Origin: Flectonema sp. DT1601
Lineage: Eukaryota > Euglenozoa > Diplonemea > Diplonemida > Diplonemidae
Length of the DNA stretch: 64,000 nt
Assembly (NCBI GenBank): GCA_964019425.1
Contig: OZ025803.1
Coordinates: forward strand, 485,001-549,000
Direction of reading: 5' to 3'
Below the pieces are notes generated by a model, which ran no database searches, had not been told where the DNA came from, and saw only the letters and a program-made list of their open reading frames with translations. Positions 1 through 11,445 of this stretch are shown here, piece by piece (the stretch's first letter is position 1; every line of letters begins with the position of its first letter). Position numbers and translations under genes: made by a program.

Positions 1-40
1 TTATTAAAAGATGTTTCAATTATGATACTTAAAAACAAAC

Positions 41-625
41 CTGAATCATGAAAGGCATCATTGGGAATGCGAGTGGCTGCATAGCAAGCTGGTTGTGAAA
101 GATCTGCTGCTGTGGCAGAATCTCAACTTCTGGAGTGCTGTTCACTGGAGTGATCTCTTCAGTTTCGGTTGTTCCTTCAGAGGCTTCCTTTTCATCAAAC
201 TGGTGAAGGAATTTTCTCCACTTTCTGAGTTCTTTGTCCCAGTTTCTCTTGCTCATTGTTAATGATCTCGGTGACGTTGGAGGAGTGTCCATACAGTTAA
301 CGTCACGGAATTCCTTTGGAATCTTTAAAAGGTATTGTTGGTAGCCGTGAGTTGTCTTACCGATGCGAATCTGCTTCTCTCTCTGCTGAAGTCTTCCTGG
401 GGCTTCAACTGCCGCAGGATCTTGAGCAACTGTTGCTAATACTTCTGGGAATTCATCAGAAAGAGAACTGAGAGTGCCAGATGCCTCATCATCACTGGTG
501 GTGTTGCTCTCAAGACGACTCTTCTGAAAGAGAAGAGAACCGCCGGCCTTACCATGCTTCGAAGCGTTGAACTCGGCCATGAATCCAGCAAAGTTTGCCT
601 CAGTGAACATGTCATCAATTCCCAT
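41..625 (-). CDS. SLBP: Histone stem-loop-binding protein (SLBP)-like, 3' end outside window
   Basis: The first 195 residues of this gene are present. Residues about 80-145 match the SLBP RNA-binding domain: an RxKQIxxGK start, a TxxY/Y pattern, an IPKEFR segment, a TP pair, then KRNWDKELRKW and LHQFD, in the order and spacing of animal SLBP. Family role: binding the 3' stem-loop of replication-dependent histone mRNAs for their 3' processing and translation. The usual TPNK motif is replaced by TPPTSPR. The N-terminus is acidic and serine-rich, and the tail is rich in Gln, Pro and Met. The last visible exon ends in GATTCAG followed by a GTTTGT donor, so at least one more exon lies left of the window. 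A pyrimidine-weak acceptor (TTCTGACAG) precedes the ATG by about 38 bases. Domain call is firm; in vivo role is inferred. Confidence 0.85.
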
Positions 626-714
626 TGTTGTGTAGTTGGAGTTTGTCGACGTAAAAGTATCTGTCAGAAGGAATAATTAGGTAACTCTTTATCACTGCTA
701 GTCTGGTCTTGTTA

Positions 715-723
715 AATAATAAA
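715..723. repeat. 9-bp target-site duplication, left copy
   Basis: AATAATAAA directly precedes the left inverted repeat and is repeated exactly at 1840-1848 after the right one. A 9-bp duplication is typical of Mutator-like (MULE) DNA transposons, although the sequence is AT-rich and short. Confidence 0.75.
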
Positions 724-1839
724 GAGATTTTCGCTATTGGGGTGCCTGATAATGTCATTTTCGCTATTCACTAAAAGCAGTAACTTTTTTTTCGCTGTTC
801 ACTAGAAGTGATAATTTTTTTTCGCCGTTCAGTAAAAGAAAAATTTTTTTTTCGCTGTTCACTACAAGTTACAAATTTTTTTTCGCTATTCGCTAGAAGT
901 TGAAATTTTTTTTTCGCTATTCACTACAAGTTATAAATTTTTTTTCGCTATTCACTACAAGTTGCAAATTTTTTTTCGCTGTTCACTACAAGTTACAACT
1001 TTTTCCACTGCCAAAAAAAAAATTTTTTCCCCCTTTTTTTTTTTCCTTTTTTTTTTTTTTTTTTTTTTCTTTTTCTTCTTTCCTGGGAACATGCTGGTAC
1101 CTTGAACAATTTTTTTTGTCACTTGGACAAAAGCTTTGTGCCGTTTTACTTTTGCTTCGTTCGGTAAAACGTACAAGTTCCTAATCATAAACGTTTTTCT
1201 GTCTCTCTAGGCTTTTACTCTTTTACTACGAACTCTTATTCTCAATCTCTAAGATGCCCGGAAACATAGTTGAAACTCAACCTGCTGCCACTGAAACTCA
1301 GCCTGCCTCAGCTTTGGCTGACACAAGACCTAGTATTGAGGGAACCTTTCAATCCTTTGATGCACTTCGCGCGAGGGTAACCCTCGCTTCTTGTTCTTCG
1401 GGAAGGGGGTTTAAGACAAGCCACGTAGTGGGGAAAATCGCTTGGTGAAGATTTTTTCGACGGGTATGCACTGATGTCAGACCAGCAGAAAGGCCTCGAC
1501 ACAGCGATGAAAAAGTCGTTCCAACCTGGCGGAGAGCTTTAACGCCTCCTTATTTTTTTCCATTTATTCACAGATTTGTATGAAAATGTTCAAGGATATT
1601 TTGGTGGGCAAAAAAAGTGCCAATTTTTTTTTTTTTTTTTTTTTTGAATTTTTTTTTTTTTTTTTTTTCATGAACAGCGAAATTTTTTTTTTTTTTGTTA
1701 CTGAATGGAGAAAAAAAATTATCACTTTCAGTGAATAGCGAAAAAAAATTATCATATTCAGTGAACAGCGAAAAAAAAAAAAATTCTTTTACTGAATAGC
1801 GAAAATGGAATTATTGGACCCCCCAATAGCGAAAATCTC
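724..1839 (+). mobile_element. Foldback/MULE-like non-autonomous DNA transposon, 1116 bp
   Basis: The ends are inverted copies of GAGATTTTCGCTATTGGGG, flanked by identical 9-bp duplications. Each arm consists of degenerate tandem units of about 30-40 bp, each with a T-run followed by TCGCTATTCACT: about eight in the left arm (724-1000) and about five inverted ones in the right arm (1670-1839). This is the build of foldback elements. The unique core (about 1100-1545) contains no transposase that I recognise but does contain a plus-strand coding-like segment with its own splice acceptor. The exact duplications suggest a fairly recent insertion. Superfamily (MULE) is inferred from duplication length only. 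Confidence 0.8.
1254..1542 (+). CDS. Short coding-like cargo inside the foldback element (hypothetical)
   Basis: This is the only plus-strand coding-like segment I support. A pyrimidine-rich acceptor (TTTTTCTGTCTCTCTAG, ending at 1210) is followed 44 bases later by an ATG. The first open stretch encodes 41 residues rich in Thr, Gln and Ala up to an AGG/GTAACC junction at about 1376. If an intron ends at the CACGTAG at about 1426-1432, a second in-frame exon encodes 35 residues (WGKSLGEDFFDGY... to QPGGEL) and a TAA at 1540-1542. Without splicing, the frame stops at 1446-1448. I recognise no family. It could be a captured host exon pair, a transposon accessory protein or a decayed fragment. 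Confidence 0.35.
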
Positions 1840-1848
1840 AATAATAAA
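1840..1848. repeat. 9-bp target-site duplication, right copy
   Basis: Exact copy of AATAATAAA at 715-723, immediately outside the right inverted repeat. Confidence 0.75.
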
Positions 1849-2173
1849 TCTGATAAGCACCACTTTAAAGAGGAGCTGCATAGCTACCAGCACATTTATT
1901 CTATTAAACAAACCGTAACAAAAGATTTAAATAATCTCAATTAATTGTTTGGGGGGTTAACTGTTCGATTTTGTACGTGAAATACAAATGTATTGTATCA
2001 GTTCTAGATACAGTGACTAAAGGTAATGTTAGTGTAGGGATACACTCTGCAATTAATTGTTCAGGGGGGAAGGTTATTATGAACAACCACAAGAAATATC
2101 AGCCCTCAATCGGAATAGTTTCTTCTCTTCGACTACGTCGGTGCAAAAAGAATATATTGTTAATTAACATTAA
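1849..2173. other. Intergenic, no feature seen
   Basis: AT-rich spacer between the foldback element and the next minus-strand gene. I see no coding or structural signal; it presumably contains the 3' UTR of the gene ending at 2174. Confidence 0.5.
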
Positions 2174-2848
2174 TTACCCATTTTGGATTGTTCCATCGTC
2201 GGTCATTAGTGACACCCATTGCTGACCACCGTAGGTTTTAAGAAGAATCCATCTGTGACCATCAAAGGCGATTAACTTTTTAGCATAGTCACCAATATTA
2301 ACGTAGTACTGGTAAGCAATTGCTTCACTTTCAAATAAAGGAGATGTTGATATGCCGTTATTGTGCCACTTGACTAGCCATTTTGAAGTACCCGGTGGGA
2401 CAAATAACTCTCCGCCTCCGGGTTTCCCTCCCGCAGAGGTTGCCTTAGTCGTGTCGTCTATAAGTTGTCGGAAGTATTCTTGATTAGTTTTGCTTATTTC
2501 TTGTAACTCTTTCGCCTGGTCGTCAAAATTCTTTTTTAGAGTTCTAATTTTTGAAATCAGAACATCCTCCAAATCATCAACTTCAGAAGCTTCATTGCCG
2601 TCGATATTTCCCTTTAGTAACTGGGTTAGTAATTCTCCAACCTCAGTTGCATTTCTTTCTAACAAATCCATTTGTTCACTCAGCTGGTCTTGCATTTCTC
2701 GTACCTCATCAACATCACTCATATATGTTCTTACTGCCTGATTATTTCTGTAACCTTTCAACATCAATACGAATGCTACTGTTATCGCAAGTACTGTGGC
2801 CAAGGCTGCTCCCGCGTTTGCTTGCCGGTGTGAGTTTGACCGCATCAT
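2174..2848 (-). CDS. Single-pass membrane protein with coiled coil (unknown)
   Basis: 224 residues, single exon. One hydrophobic segment at about residues 13-31 (ALATVLAITVAFVLML) after a short basic N-terminus suggests a type II membrane protein. Residues 45-130 are an acidic, heptad-like coiled coil, followed by a Gly/Pro linker at about 140-155. The C-terminal 70 residues look like a small folded domain rich in Trp and Tyr (SKWLVKWHNNG to WILLKTYGGQQW). I do not recognise that domain. Two ATGs stand in tandem; the first was taken. A possible acceptor (AATTTCTGACAG) lies about 60 bases upstream. Confidence 0.75.
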   Translation of the reverse strand: MMRSNSHRQANAGAALATVLAITVAFVLMLKGYRNNQAVRTYMSDVDEVREMQDQLSEQMDLLERNATEVGELLTQLLKGNIDGNEASEVDDLEDVLISKIRTLKKNFDDQAKELQEISKTNQEYFRQLIDDTTKATSAGGKPGGGELFVPPGTSKWLVKWHNNGISTSPLFESEAIAYQYYVNIGDYAKKLIAFDGHRWILLKTYGGQQWVSLMTDDGTIQNG

Positions 2849-3640
2849 ATTTACTATTACACTATTAGTGAAACAGTTTTGGGATCTTCTTTAGTAGCCT
2901 GTCAGAAATTGGTTTTTTCAAGTTGTTTGAAACTTTAACACTAAAGAATAGCTTGCTTTCGGGCTGCAAGCAACGGGGAAGCAGGGTAAGAATCAGGGAA
3001 TCGGGTGAAAAAAGAGGGCAAAAAGAATCTTAGCCAGTGGGTGGGATGAGCCTGATGTGGGGGGAGGGTTGTTTTCACTTCAGCATTTCATTTCTGTTGT
3101 ATTTATTCATTCATTTATTTTTCCGCTCGTTCTGGGGGGTTTTTTCTTTTTTTTCTTTTTTTTCCAGTTTGTCGTTTTTTTTTCTCTCTCTTTTTTTTCT
3201 TCCTTTTTTTTCGATGACCAAAAAATGCCACCCTCAACGGCGACAATGCAACAAAACAAGACAACAATGTATAACAAGGTCTTAACTGCTCTACTGATCG
3301 AATGATCAGAGGTGACTTTGTTCAAGCAATATCACCTGCGTGACGTATTCTGTGTATCACGCAGCTGCCAACGATTTGTGAGGACAGCAATCTTTTTCTT
3401 CCTTTTTAAAAGGGATAAATTCAGGCTCATACATAGGCAGAACCCAATAGAAAGAATAGCGACGTTCGCGAGTTCAATTATTTGTAAAATAAAAAAAAAA
3501 AAGAATTGTAAGACTTGTGTCGGGATATCCAAAAAAGAAAAAAAATGGATTCAACTTCCTTGTGTCTCATGAATACTAATTAAAAAAAATATATAACATA
3601 AAAAAATGATAAAAACTCGCTTATTTTTTTTTTTTTGGGG

Positions 3641-3671
<31 letters not shown>

Positions 3672-6600
3672 CTTTTCAACCAAGAAATCGGAGTCAGATT
3701 TCTCGTTTTTTTTTTTTTTTTTTTTTTTTCAGATGTACGTGCTTATGGTCCTCCCATCATATCGAACCGCTAAAGAAAAGGAGGAATCAACCAAAGAAAG
3801 CAACGCAAGGTGGAAATTAAACTAAAACCGATGAAAAAAGATTCTCGATTGAAGTATATCTCCAATCAGAATGTTATGTATCTGCATGAAAAACTGCAGT
3901 GAGACATGTATCAAAGGAAAAGATATAAACAAAACGGGGTAGTGGTGGGGCAAAAAGAATGATATGGATCAAGAGTGCGAAAAAAAATCAAGCAGATTCT
4001 CAACTAAGGCGACCTCAGTCAGAATGAGCACTCCGTTTCGGGTATTCCTGCAGTGGCAGTCCAAAACAATGATAAGTAGTTGCCTCCATCAGATACTAAA
4101 ATCCGAATAAGTATACCAAGCTAGGTAGACATGAGGACGGACCGACCTGCGATCCCTCAGACAAAAAAAAGAAAAATAATAATAATAAACCAGTCTAAAA
4201 TTTCCTTTTTTATATTCCAAGATTAATTTGTAATCAGAAAATAAAACCTGACTAGACCAGGGTTAAGAGTTAAGACGGATTCTCAAATGAAGGAATGCTT
4301 CAATCAGAATGAAGTAATTTATTTTCGGTTCCCGAGCAAAAACTGCGGTCCAAAAAATGAAAAATTAAGATGAACGTAATCAGAAATCTGACTAACAAAG
4401 AAGCAAAACATGATTCCAAACTAAAAGACACTCTTAGTTGGAATTAAGAAAAAAACGTGTGTTTTTTTTTCTTTTCTTTTTTTTTTTCTCCGCGCAAAAA
4501 GCTGCGGTCTAAAAAAAAAAAAAAACAGATATGATAAAAAAAAAAAGCAAAATTTCGACGAAAGCTCATTCAAATATATATATATTAGTAGTGTGAAGTC
4601 AAACAGCCTTCAGTTATTTGATTGCTGAGAGAAATGAATGGCACAATACGTTAGAATGCGTTTCAGCAGTCACGTAATAAAATCAGACAACAGCTCATCG
4701 CAAACTACCACAATGTAGCATTATCAATTCAACACCTTTTGAACAATTAATGGTCACTCGCATTTACAGTCGACGGTTGCATAAGCAACCATCTTAACTC
4801 TTTTTTTCTTTACAGCAGAAAAAACTATCAAAAAAAAAAAAAAAAAAAACGTTATTGTACGTACGTGAGCTGTTAAGACAGTTTCAGCCCTATTCCTTTC
4901 TATATTACAACGGGTAAATTGCAATGCAGATAAGGAAAAGAAATCATGATACGTACAAATTAAATGGCAAAAGGAAAGACTTAGGATGTGGGGAAAATAT
5001 TTCGCTTGCGAAAGGCACATGCGGCCAACGATCCCTATGTAATTTTTACGTGTTGCAGGTACCGTGAAAAGTGGTCTGAAAGGGATGTTGCTTCTTGCTG
5101 TGCTTTGCAAACAAAAATTTTTTAACTCGCACGGTATTGGTTAACGAGGACAACCAATACTAAAACTTTTCATGAAAGAAACGAGTGAATACAAAAAAAA
5201 AAAAAAAAAAAAAAAGAAATCGAACTCGCAAAAAAAAAAGTCTGCAAAATGATGTGAATGATGCAATGTATTAAATAAAGGTCGTTCCTTTTTGTAAGAA
5301 ATGTGAAATGCATTTAGGCACGTAAGAGAATTATTCAGTTACCTATACTCATCTTGTTGCTTTCTTCGCTCCGTATTATTGCTAAAATATGCGCCGCAAG
5401 GAAGTTTTCTAAGAGGAAAGGGGTGGGAGGATGAAGGCTTAAAAAAAAAAAAAAAAAAAAAAAAAAGAAAAATTGTAAAATATTCAGTACTATAACTACT
5501 GACAACTACTGGTTTTTTATGCTCTCATCGTCAGTTTGACGAAGAAAAAGCCACATAACAATAATTAATACAGCTTACGATTTTCGTCAAAAGCGCAGAG
5601 GCAAAAAATATATGCGGTACCACATACCCCAGACACTCTCGACAACGACTAAGGTCCTGATACGGTTTTTTCTTCTTCTCTCTCCCCCAAAGTAGAGGTT
5701 CACGAGTTAATCCCTAGTAGAGAAACAAGAACAAAATAAATAAATGTGAATAAAAAAAAGAAGCCAATAATCAACCAACACTTTCAGCTGGGATGTAATG
5801 TGTGAGTGGAAAATGGAGGGGCTGGGAGTGCATAAAGAAGAGACCGACAACTATTCATTAATAAGGGAAACCTAAAATTCGCCTCTTCGGTGCGTTACGA
5901 AAAGCCTTACGCATCTCTTTCTTCTTCTCCTGTTTCTGAAACTTTTGGGAAAACACTTCTTTCTTTCTAATTCTTTGTTCGATTCTTTCAAACATGGGCA
6001 GTGCCCACTCTCGCTACTAGGAAAATTTCTTTTTTTTTCTTTTTCTTCTTTCTTAACCGTTTTTTGCGGGTCTCGTAGACTCTGAATGAGGACTTGTAAA
6101 AACTACACAAAGCAACAGAACATGACTAAAAAATAAAATATAAAAAAGAAAGAGCAACGATCCACAGGTACCCTCCTACTATGCTCGCTACAAGCAAAGT
6201 CATACAAAATCGTAAGTTGCGATGCCACTACTGATCAAACAGTTTTTTAAGGATACCATATATGAGTCTCTCGTTATAAGCAATGTCAGGTTAAGTCGTA
6301 GAAATAGAGTCGAAGTCATTCTTTCAACAAGAATCGAACTTGACCACTGCTTGTCACGACCGCACATAACCAGCCAGTAACAATCTGCAAGACACATTTT
6401 TCAGGCAGCAAGAATTTTATAATTTTCTTGGTTTCCGGAAGGCTGAGTGTAGTAAGTGACATAATTAAAAAAAAAAAAAAAATTAAAAAAAAAAGTCCAT
6501 TAGTACAATTGCATGTGTTTGTCTACCTGCTTGTGTTCTGTTTGTGTTAATGTGCCCTAGCTAGCTGTAGGAAACAAAAGCCTCTCTCTTCGTGTCTCAT

Positions 6601-8290
6601 AGACAGGTAATGAGCATAAAAACTTACGTAGTTTTTTCTTTTTTTTTGTTTTTTATTCTTTTTTTTTAAAAAAAATTCTTTATTTTTTACCGTTCGGTTT
6701 TTTCGCGAGTCTTACCAAAAAAAAAAGCAGCCAGTGGAATCAAAAACTACCGAATATGTGATCGTTGTTTTTTGTTTTTCTCCACCGTTGCCACATGAAA
6801 TGAAGGTTAAGTCTGTACGCAAGCAAACAATGGTGTTGTTTTTAAGGACTAGAGATATCTCTTTATGGCTCGAAAAATAGAAAAAAAAAAAAAAAAAAAA
6901 GGGGGGGGGATAAATAATGCGCAAACTGAAGACAATGTACTTGCGAACGAACGCCGTCTCTTGCAGGAAACGTCCAGCAGCGTGCACGTATTCACACAAT
7001 TTAGATTATGCATATCAAAAGTGGTTATTAGCTTTTATTTTTTTTTTCCCTCTCCCTTTTTTTTTTTTTTTTTTTTTTTGTCGTTGTTGCTATTGTTGTT
7101 AACCTCATTATATCTTTTCTTCTCAGTTGTTGGGAAAAAGAAGAAACTTTCCTACTAACGAATCACTTTGGTTCCACTCCAAACATCACCCGCATGTCCT
7201 TTCGGATAATAAGGGCAACTCGCAAAGACCGTAGCGTGTTTCGTGGTTGGGATGGGGGTGGAAAGGTAATCTGAGAACCAACTCAGACACATTTGGATAA
7301 AGCTAACGAATATAAACAACCAGATATTACAATAAAAAAACACTATAAGCAATCCTACAGTACAATTCTTAAAAACAGAAAACCATTCTTTTAAAATAAA
7401 CTGAGCTGAGCTTGATTTCACACATCATAGATGAGGGTTGTTTCTTTCTTATCAAAATTCTACTTCAGCTTAGCAAGAGCGGTATTACCCCGAGGGAAGT
7501 GAACAGGCTAAAAAAAATGGTGGGAATAAAAAAAAAGGAAATGTACTGGACACCCAGGAACATTTAACTATCATATTTGTTGTTGTTGTTGTTGTTGTTG
7601 TTTTTTTTAATCCATGACCAACGTTACTCCGCCATGGAATTTTACGGTGCCAAGGTTGTGATGAAAAAAAAAAAGAAAATGTTATTTTTCGAAGCGGTTT
7701 TTTTTTTTTTAAAAAAACAAAAAAAAAAAAAGAAAATTATATATTTTCTCCTCTGCCTCTTTTTGCCCTAGCTAACAGCTGGGCCCATTTTTAAAAAAAA
7801 AAAAACTATATAGATTTTTTTTTTTTCTTTTTTTTTTTTTTTCTTTATACTTTCAGAAACAGATAGAGTAAAAAAATGACAGAACGTATGTACCTAATTC
7901 TGGGGGAAAGGTTGGGACTTTTTTCTTCTCTTTTTTTTTTTTTTTTTTTACCTCTACCAAGATCCGTAGATATGGTAAAAGAAACTTTTTTCCCCTTACT
8001 TAATCATAATATTAAATTATCCCCTATTATTTTTTTAACTTCATAAGAAAACAAATCGGCCTGAATCGGAGTACCTATTTGAAAGAAATTTTAAAAAAAG
8101 AAAAAAGTGGCGGCATGCATGTAACGATGCCAATAAGAAAGGTTTTTCCAAAACAATTCTCTTCGCTTTTAAACAAGAAGAAAAAGAAAAGAAATAAAAG
8201 AAAGCAAAAACGTTGCAAAATACTGATGGGAAGAGAGTTCTTCTTATTTATTTTTTTTTTTTTCTTTTTTCCCCGCTCTTATTTTTATTT

Positions 8291-8321
<31 letters not shown>

Positions 8322-9673
8322 TTTTTTTTTTTTTCGTGTTTGCGAATCCTTCTCTGAGAACTAGTTAATACGCTCCTCTGAGGCTTGGAAACGGCTGCAA
8401 GTAAGAAAAAAAAAAAAAAATTTACAAAAAAACATTAAAACTGAAAAGTAAGAAAAAAGAGGAAACGAAAAAAAAATGTTAACAAAAAAAAATAAATAGC
8501 GAATGTCACCTGATTCCTATTTACAATGTACCAACTGAGAAAAAACGACAGATCGATCACCAAGTGATCTCATATTCAAAAATGATATTTAATTTTTTTT
8601 TTTTTTTTTTTTTTTGATGTGTCCCAGATCACTTGCAACAAGAAATCTCCTTTTTCTAATAGAAGACCCCATGGGGAGAGTTTTAAAAATGCAAGTTCTC
8701 ATTTGATCACTGTTTTTGTGTTCTAACTGCTGTTGTTCAGTGTTCTTCAACGAGCTAGAACACAGAAAGCAGGGGGAAGAAAAGGAAAAAGAAAGAAAAA
8801 AAAAAAATTTTTTTTTAAGGAATACGATTGTTAAAACAGAATCGTAACCTTCTCTGCAAGTGAACAATAGAAGTTTGTCATTTCCTTCTTTTAGGAGCGG
8901 GAGACGTCGAAAAAAAAAAAAAAAAAAAAAAAAACAACTTCTATGCGGCATTCCCGTTTCCCGGGGGCATAACTGTGAGAAGTTATTGAATAAATAAGAA
9001 GAACGTTCTCTGCCGTCTGTGACATTTCCTAAAAAGGGTAGTGAGGGATAAACGGGAAGTAACCAACAAGTATGGATGCAGAGTCTTAACGTAATGTGCT
9101 GTGAAGTGATAGAAGGTAGTGAAGCAGTGCCTCAGCCTTTCTAACTATTCCTGTCGCAGTTGTCGTTATTGTGATTGCTAACAACAGAGAGATTTCTGTT
9201 CTCTCACTTTTTGTCTTTTGTCTTTTTTTTTTTTTTTTTTTTTCCTGCTTTGTTTCAAGTCGTTCTATTAATATTTCTTTTGGCTTCCCCACGTCGTTTC
9301 TTTCTTGGGAATCGTATTGGGGTGAAGTGTTCGACGAATACTAAGAAGCAGGTGCCTTCCTTATTTACGTCTCACAGGGAAGAGAACGAGTGAGACAGAG
9401 AGAGAGTGTGTCCGGGGGCTGCCGGGACCTTCATAAACAGGTCTGTGCGGGACTTGGGAAGGAGGAGACAGACATGGGAGAGAAAATGCATCGCAAACGA
9501 ACTGCTGAAGTAAGCTTCCAATTCCCGAGCGGGAAAGGGTTCAGGAAATGATACAAAAAGGAAATAGAAGAGGAAGGGAAATAAATAAAAAAAAAAGAAA
9601 ACTGTTCTGATATAAAAAATGAAAAAAAAAGGAGATTCTTTCCCCTGCCGCACAATACCTATTACGTTATCGA
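2849..9673. other. 6.8-kb gene-free stretch dominated by homopolymer runs
   Basis: No reading frame here looks like a real gene; those present read through long A or T runs. Runs of 15-25 A or T recur every few hundred bases (for example about 3650, 3710, 5190, 5440, 6885, 7055, 8590, 8915, 9230). There is a (GTT)n repeat at about 7578-7602 and a (CT)n run at about 8291-8312. The exception is the hairpin array at 3682-4507. Given its size it may contain RNA genes or the long 3' UTR of the gene at 9674-11254, but I could not identify a known RNA. Confidence 0.6.
3682..4507. repeat. Array of paired hairpins (possible structured RNA repeats)
   Basis: Four diverged copies of a two-hairpin unit. 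Hairpin 1 is ATTCT/AGAAT (ATTCC/GGAAT in the fourth copy) around a variable inner stem: 3841-3872 (GATTG/CAATC), 3996-4025 (ACTAAGG/CCTCAGT), 4279-4310 (TGAAG/CTTCA) and 4413-4444 (11 pairs). Hairpin 2 is a short GC stem 7-45 bases later: 3882-3899, 4048-4059, 4332-4348 and 4490-4507 (CCGCGC/GCTGCGG, with A-rich loops in three of the four copies), usually followed by an A-rich stretch. Related single stems are at 3684-3702 and 4221-4235. Paired positions change while pairing is kept. It could be an RNA gene array or part of a 3' UTR. Confidence 0.5.
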
Positions 9674-11254
9674 CTACTTCTTTCTCTTCTTGTTCTCGAG
9701 AGCAACAAGCATCGCGTCCACCTCGTGTTCAGAGAGGGCGTGTACGGCGTCGTTTTCTTTTGGTTTTGGAGGTAAACCATTAGCGTTATTAACTGGAGAT
9801 ATCGATCTCGAGCCTGTCTGTGGCTGTTGTGGCTGCTGCTGAGGCACCTGCGGGACCGGAAACGCAAGTGCTCCACCAAGAGAGGATTTTCTCGAGTTTG
9901 CGCCACTGCTCATCTTTGGTGATAACTGATCATGTTGAATGATAATACCAGCTTCAATTTGCATCACACCATCTCCTTCATACAACTGGTGTGGTGAAAC
10001 ATTTCCATTTGATGATCTTCTAGATCTGATACCTCCAACGGAGTCTTCTTCCTGCATTCCAAGACGGTAGCTGGAGAACTGTCCATCAACACCATCTGGT
10101 CCACACTTTAGGGTCTGAAGGTCAGCAACAATTGCAGCTCTAGTCGCAGGTTCTAATTCTGAGACGTTGCTGCATCTCCTGTTGTCAAAAACAGCCGGAA
10201 GTGGTAGCCCACCATCAAACATCATACCGTCGGTACTGAAAGTTGATGTTCTTCTGTCATGTTCAGAGAAGGCTGCGAGGCTGAGTCTGCGCTGGTTCTC
10301 AGCTGACAAAAGCGATGGCGGTTCTGAAACTGATGTTGCAGTACTTCCTCTTCGCTGTTCATCACTCATGAGAGACGGGTGGTCGCTACTCGCACTTCCC
10401 CTTCTTCCATAGCTACCGCAACCATTGCTGCTGACAAAATCAAAGGCGTCAGAAATTGAAACTCTTCTGCGGCTCTCAGGGGATATTGGAACTCTTCCTT
10501 TCATAACACACTCTGCTGCTTGTTTGGCAGCAGGTGGCATGGCGTCAAGGACAGCTGAACCAAACTGCTTGAAACGATCTTCAAGTCCTTCTTTCTTCTT
10601 GTGAACGTGAAGGAGCTGACAGGTCTCATTGGGACAGTGGCTACGGAGGAAATGAATACATCTGGGGACGCTGCTGGACGGCAATTTCCATTTGCGTTGG
10701 CAGACACGACAGCGGAGGATCTTTGAGCCTTTGCGAGTGCGGACGTCATCCCAGTCGTTGTGAATGCAGGGTCTGTGACTCGATGGTGGCATATTTGCGA
10801 TGTCATTATCATCGACGTCGACTGCTGCATCAGGTGGTGGAGTAGTTACGATAATTTGTTTTTGTTTGTTTACACGTTTTGCAATTGGAATCGTATTAAT
10901 AGGACTTCCTGTGTGATTGAGTACCGGACTTCCTCCGATCCTCGCCGTTGGAGACGCTGCACTGGACACGCTGCCAATTGGGCTTCCGGCCATGGCAGTT
11001 CTCATAGGAACCTGTCCCGTAATCTGAGGCTGCATGTGAACTGCATTTGGGTCGACTGCAACGAATTGCTGCATACCAGGACCGTTTTGTTGCTGTTTTT
11101 TTTAATTGTTGTGTTATTTCTACAACTAAATAGCTAAACCAACTACATACGAAAAAGAAATACAAAACAAAACACATACAAAAGTAGGCATCACGAAGCA
11201 CGGTTGTTGAACAATTTGTTGCCCTGCGTTAAACGTCTGCTGAGTTGCGAGCAT
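9674..11254 (-). CDS. CCCH zinc-finger protein with CxxC motif (kinetoplastid-like)
   Basis: Two exons (11180-11254 and 9674-11092) joined in phase across a GTATGT...AAACAG intron; 497 residues. A tract with TTTTTCAG lies about 20 bases before the ATG. After a Gln/Pro-rich N-terminus, residues about 130-200 contain a WDDVRTRKG segment, a CRVC knuckle with QRKWKLP, and a finger of spacing C-x7-C-x4-C-x3-H (CIHFLRSHCPNETCQLLH). I recall the same WxxVRxRKG-CRxC-CCCH arrangement in kinetoplastid proteins, probably mRNA-binding regulators; that link is from memory. The remaining 300 residues are low-complexity with several SRRxS-type sites (RRRVS, RRGS, RRTS, RRSS) that look like basophilic kinase targets. 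RNA-binding role is inferred. Confidence 0.85.
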
Positions 11255-11445
11255 CTTTGGGCGGGGAGGGGACTGAAAAACATGCATGAATAATAAAATT
11301 AAGAATTAAATTCAAAGACAGGAAGAGTCTATAGACGAAGTATAACAACTATGGAACAATCTGTCGATTATCACCTTCATTCCCACACAACAATAACAGT
11401 AACAGTATAAGACAAAAAGTAGAGCATCTGTGGGTTGGGTGTTGC

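Noticed and set aside
900-1184. 94-codon plus-strand frame and its minus-strand counterpart in the foldback element arm
   Set aside because: Both consist of Phe or Lys runs that arise from the T-rich tandem units and poly-T; they are repeats, not genes.
4754-5110. 118-codon minus-strand frame in the gene-free region
   Set aside because: Contains an Phe run from an A-tract, no acceptor before the start and no recognisable domain.
7578-7602. Possible CRISPR-like or other regular array at the GTT repeat
   Set aside because: A simple trinucleotide repeat without spacers.
6712-9655. Several 70-120-codon frames on both strands in the 6.7-9.7 kb region
   Set aside because: They pass through A or T runs, have no splice acceptor in the right place and show no protein-like composition.
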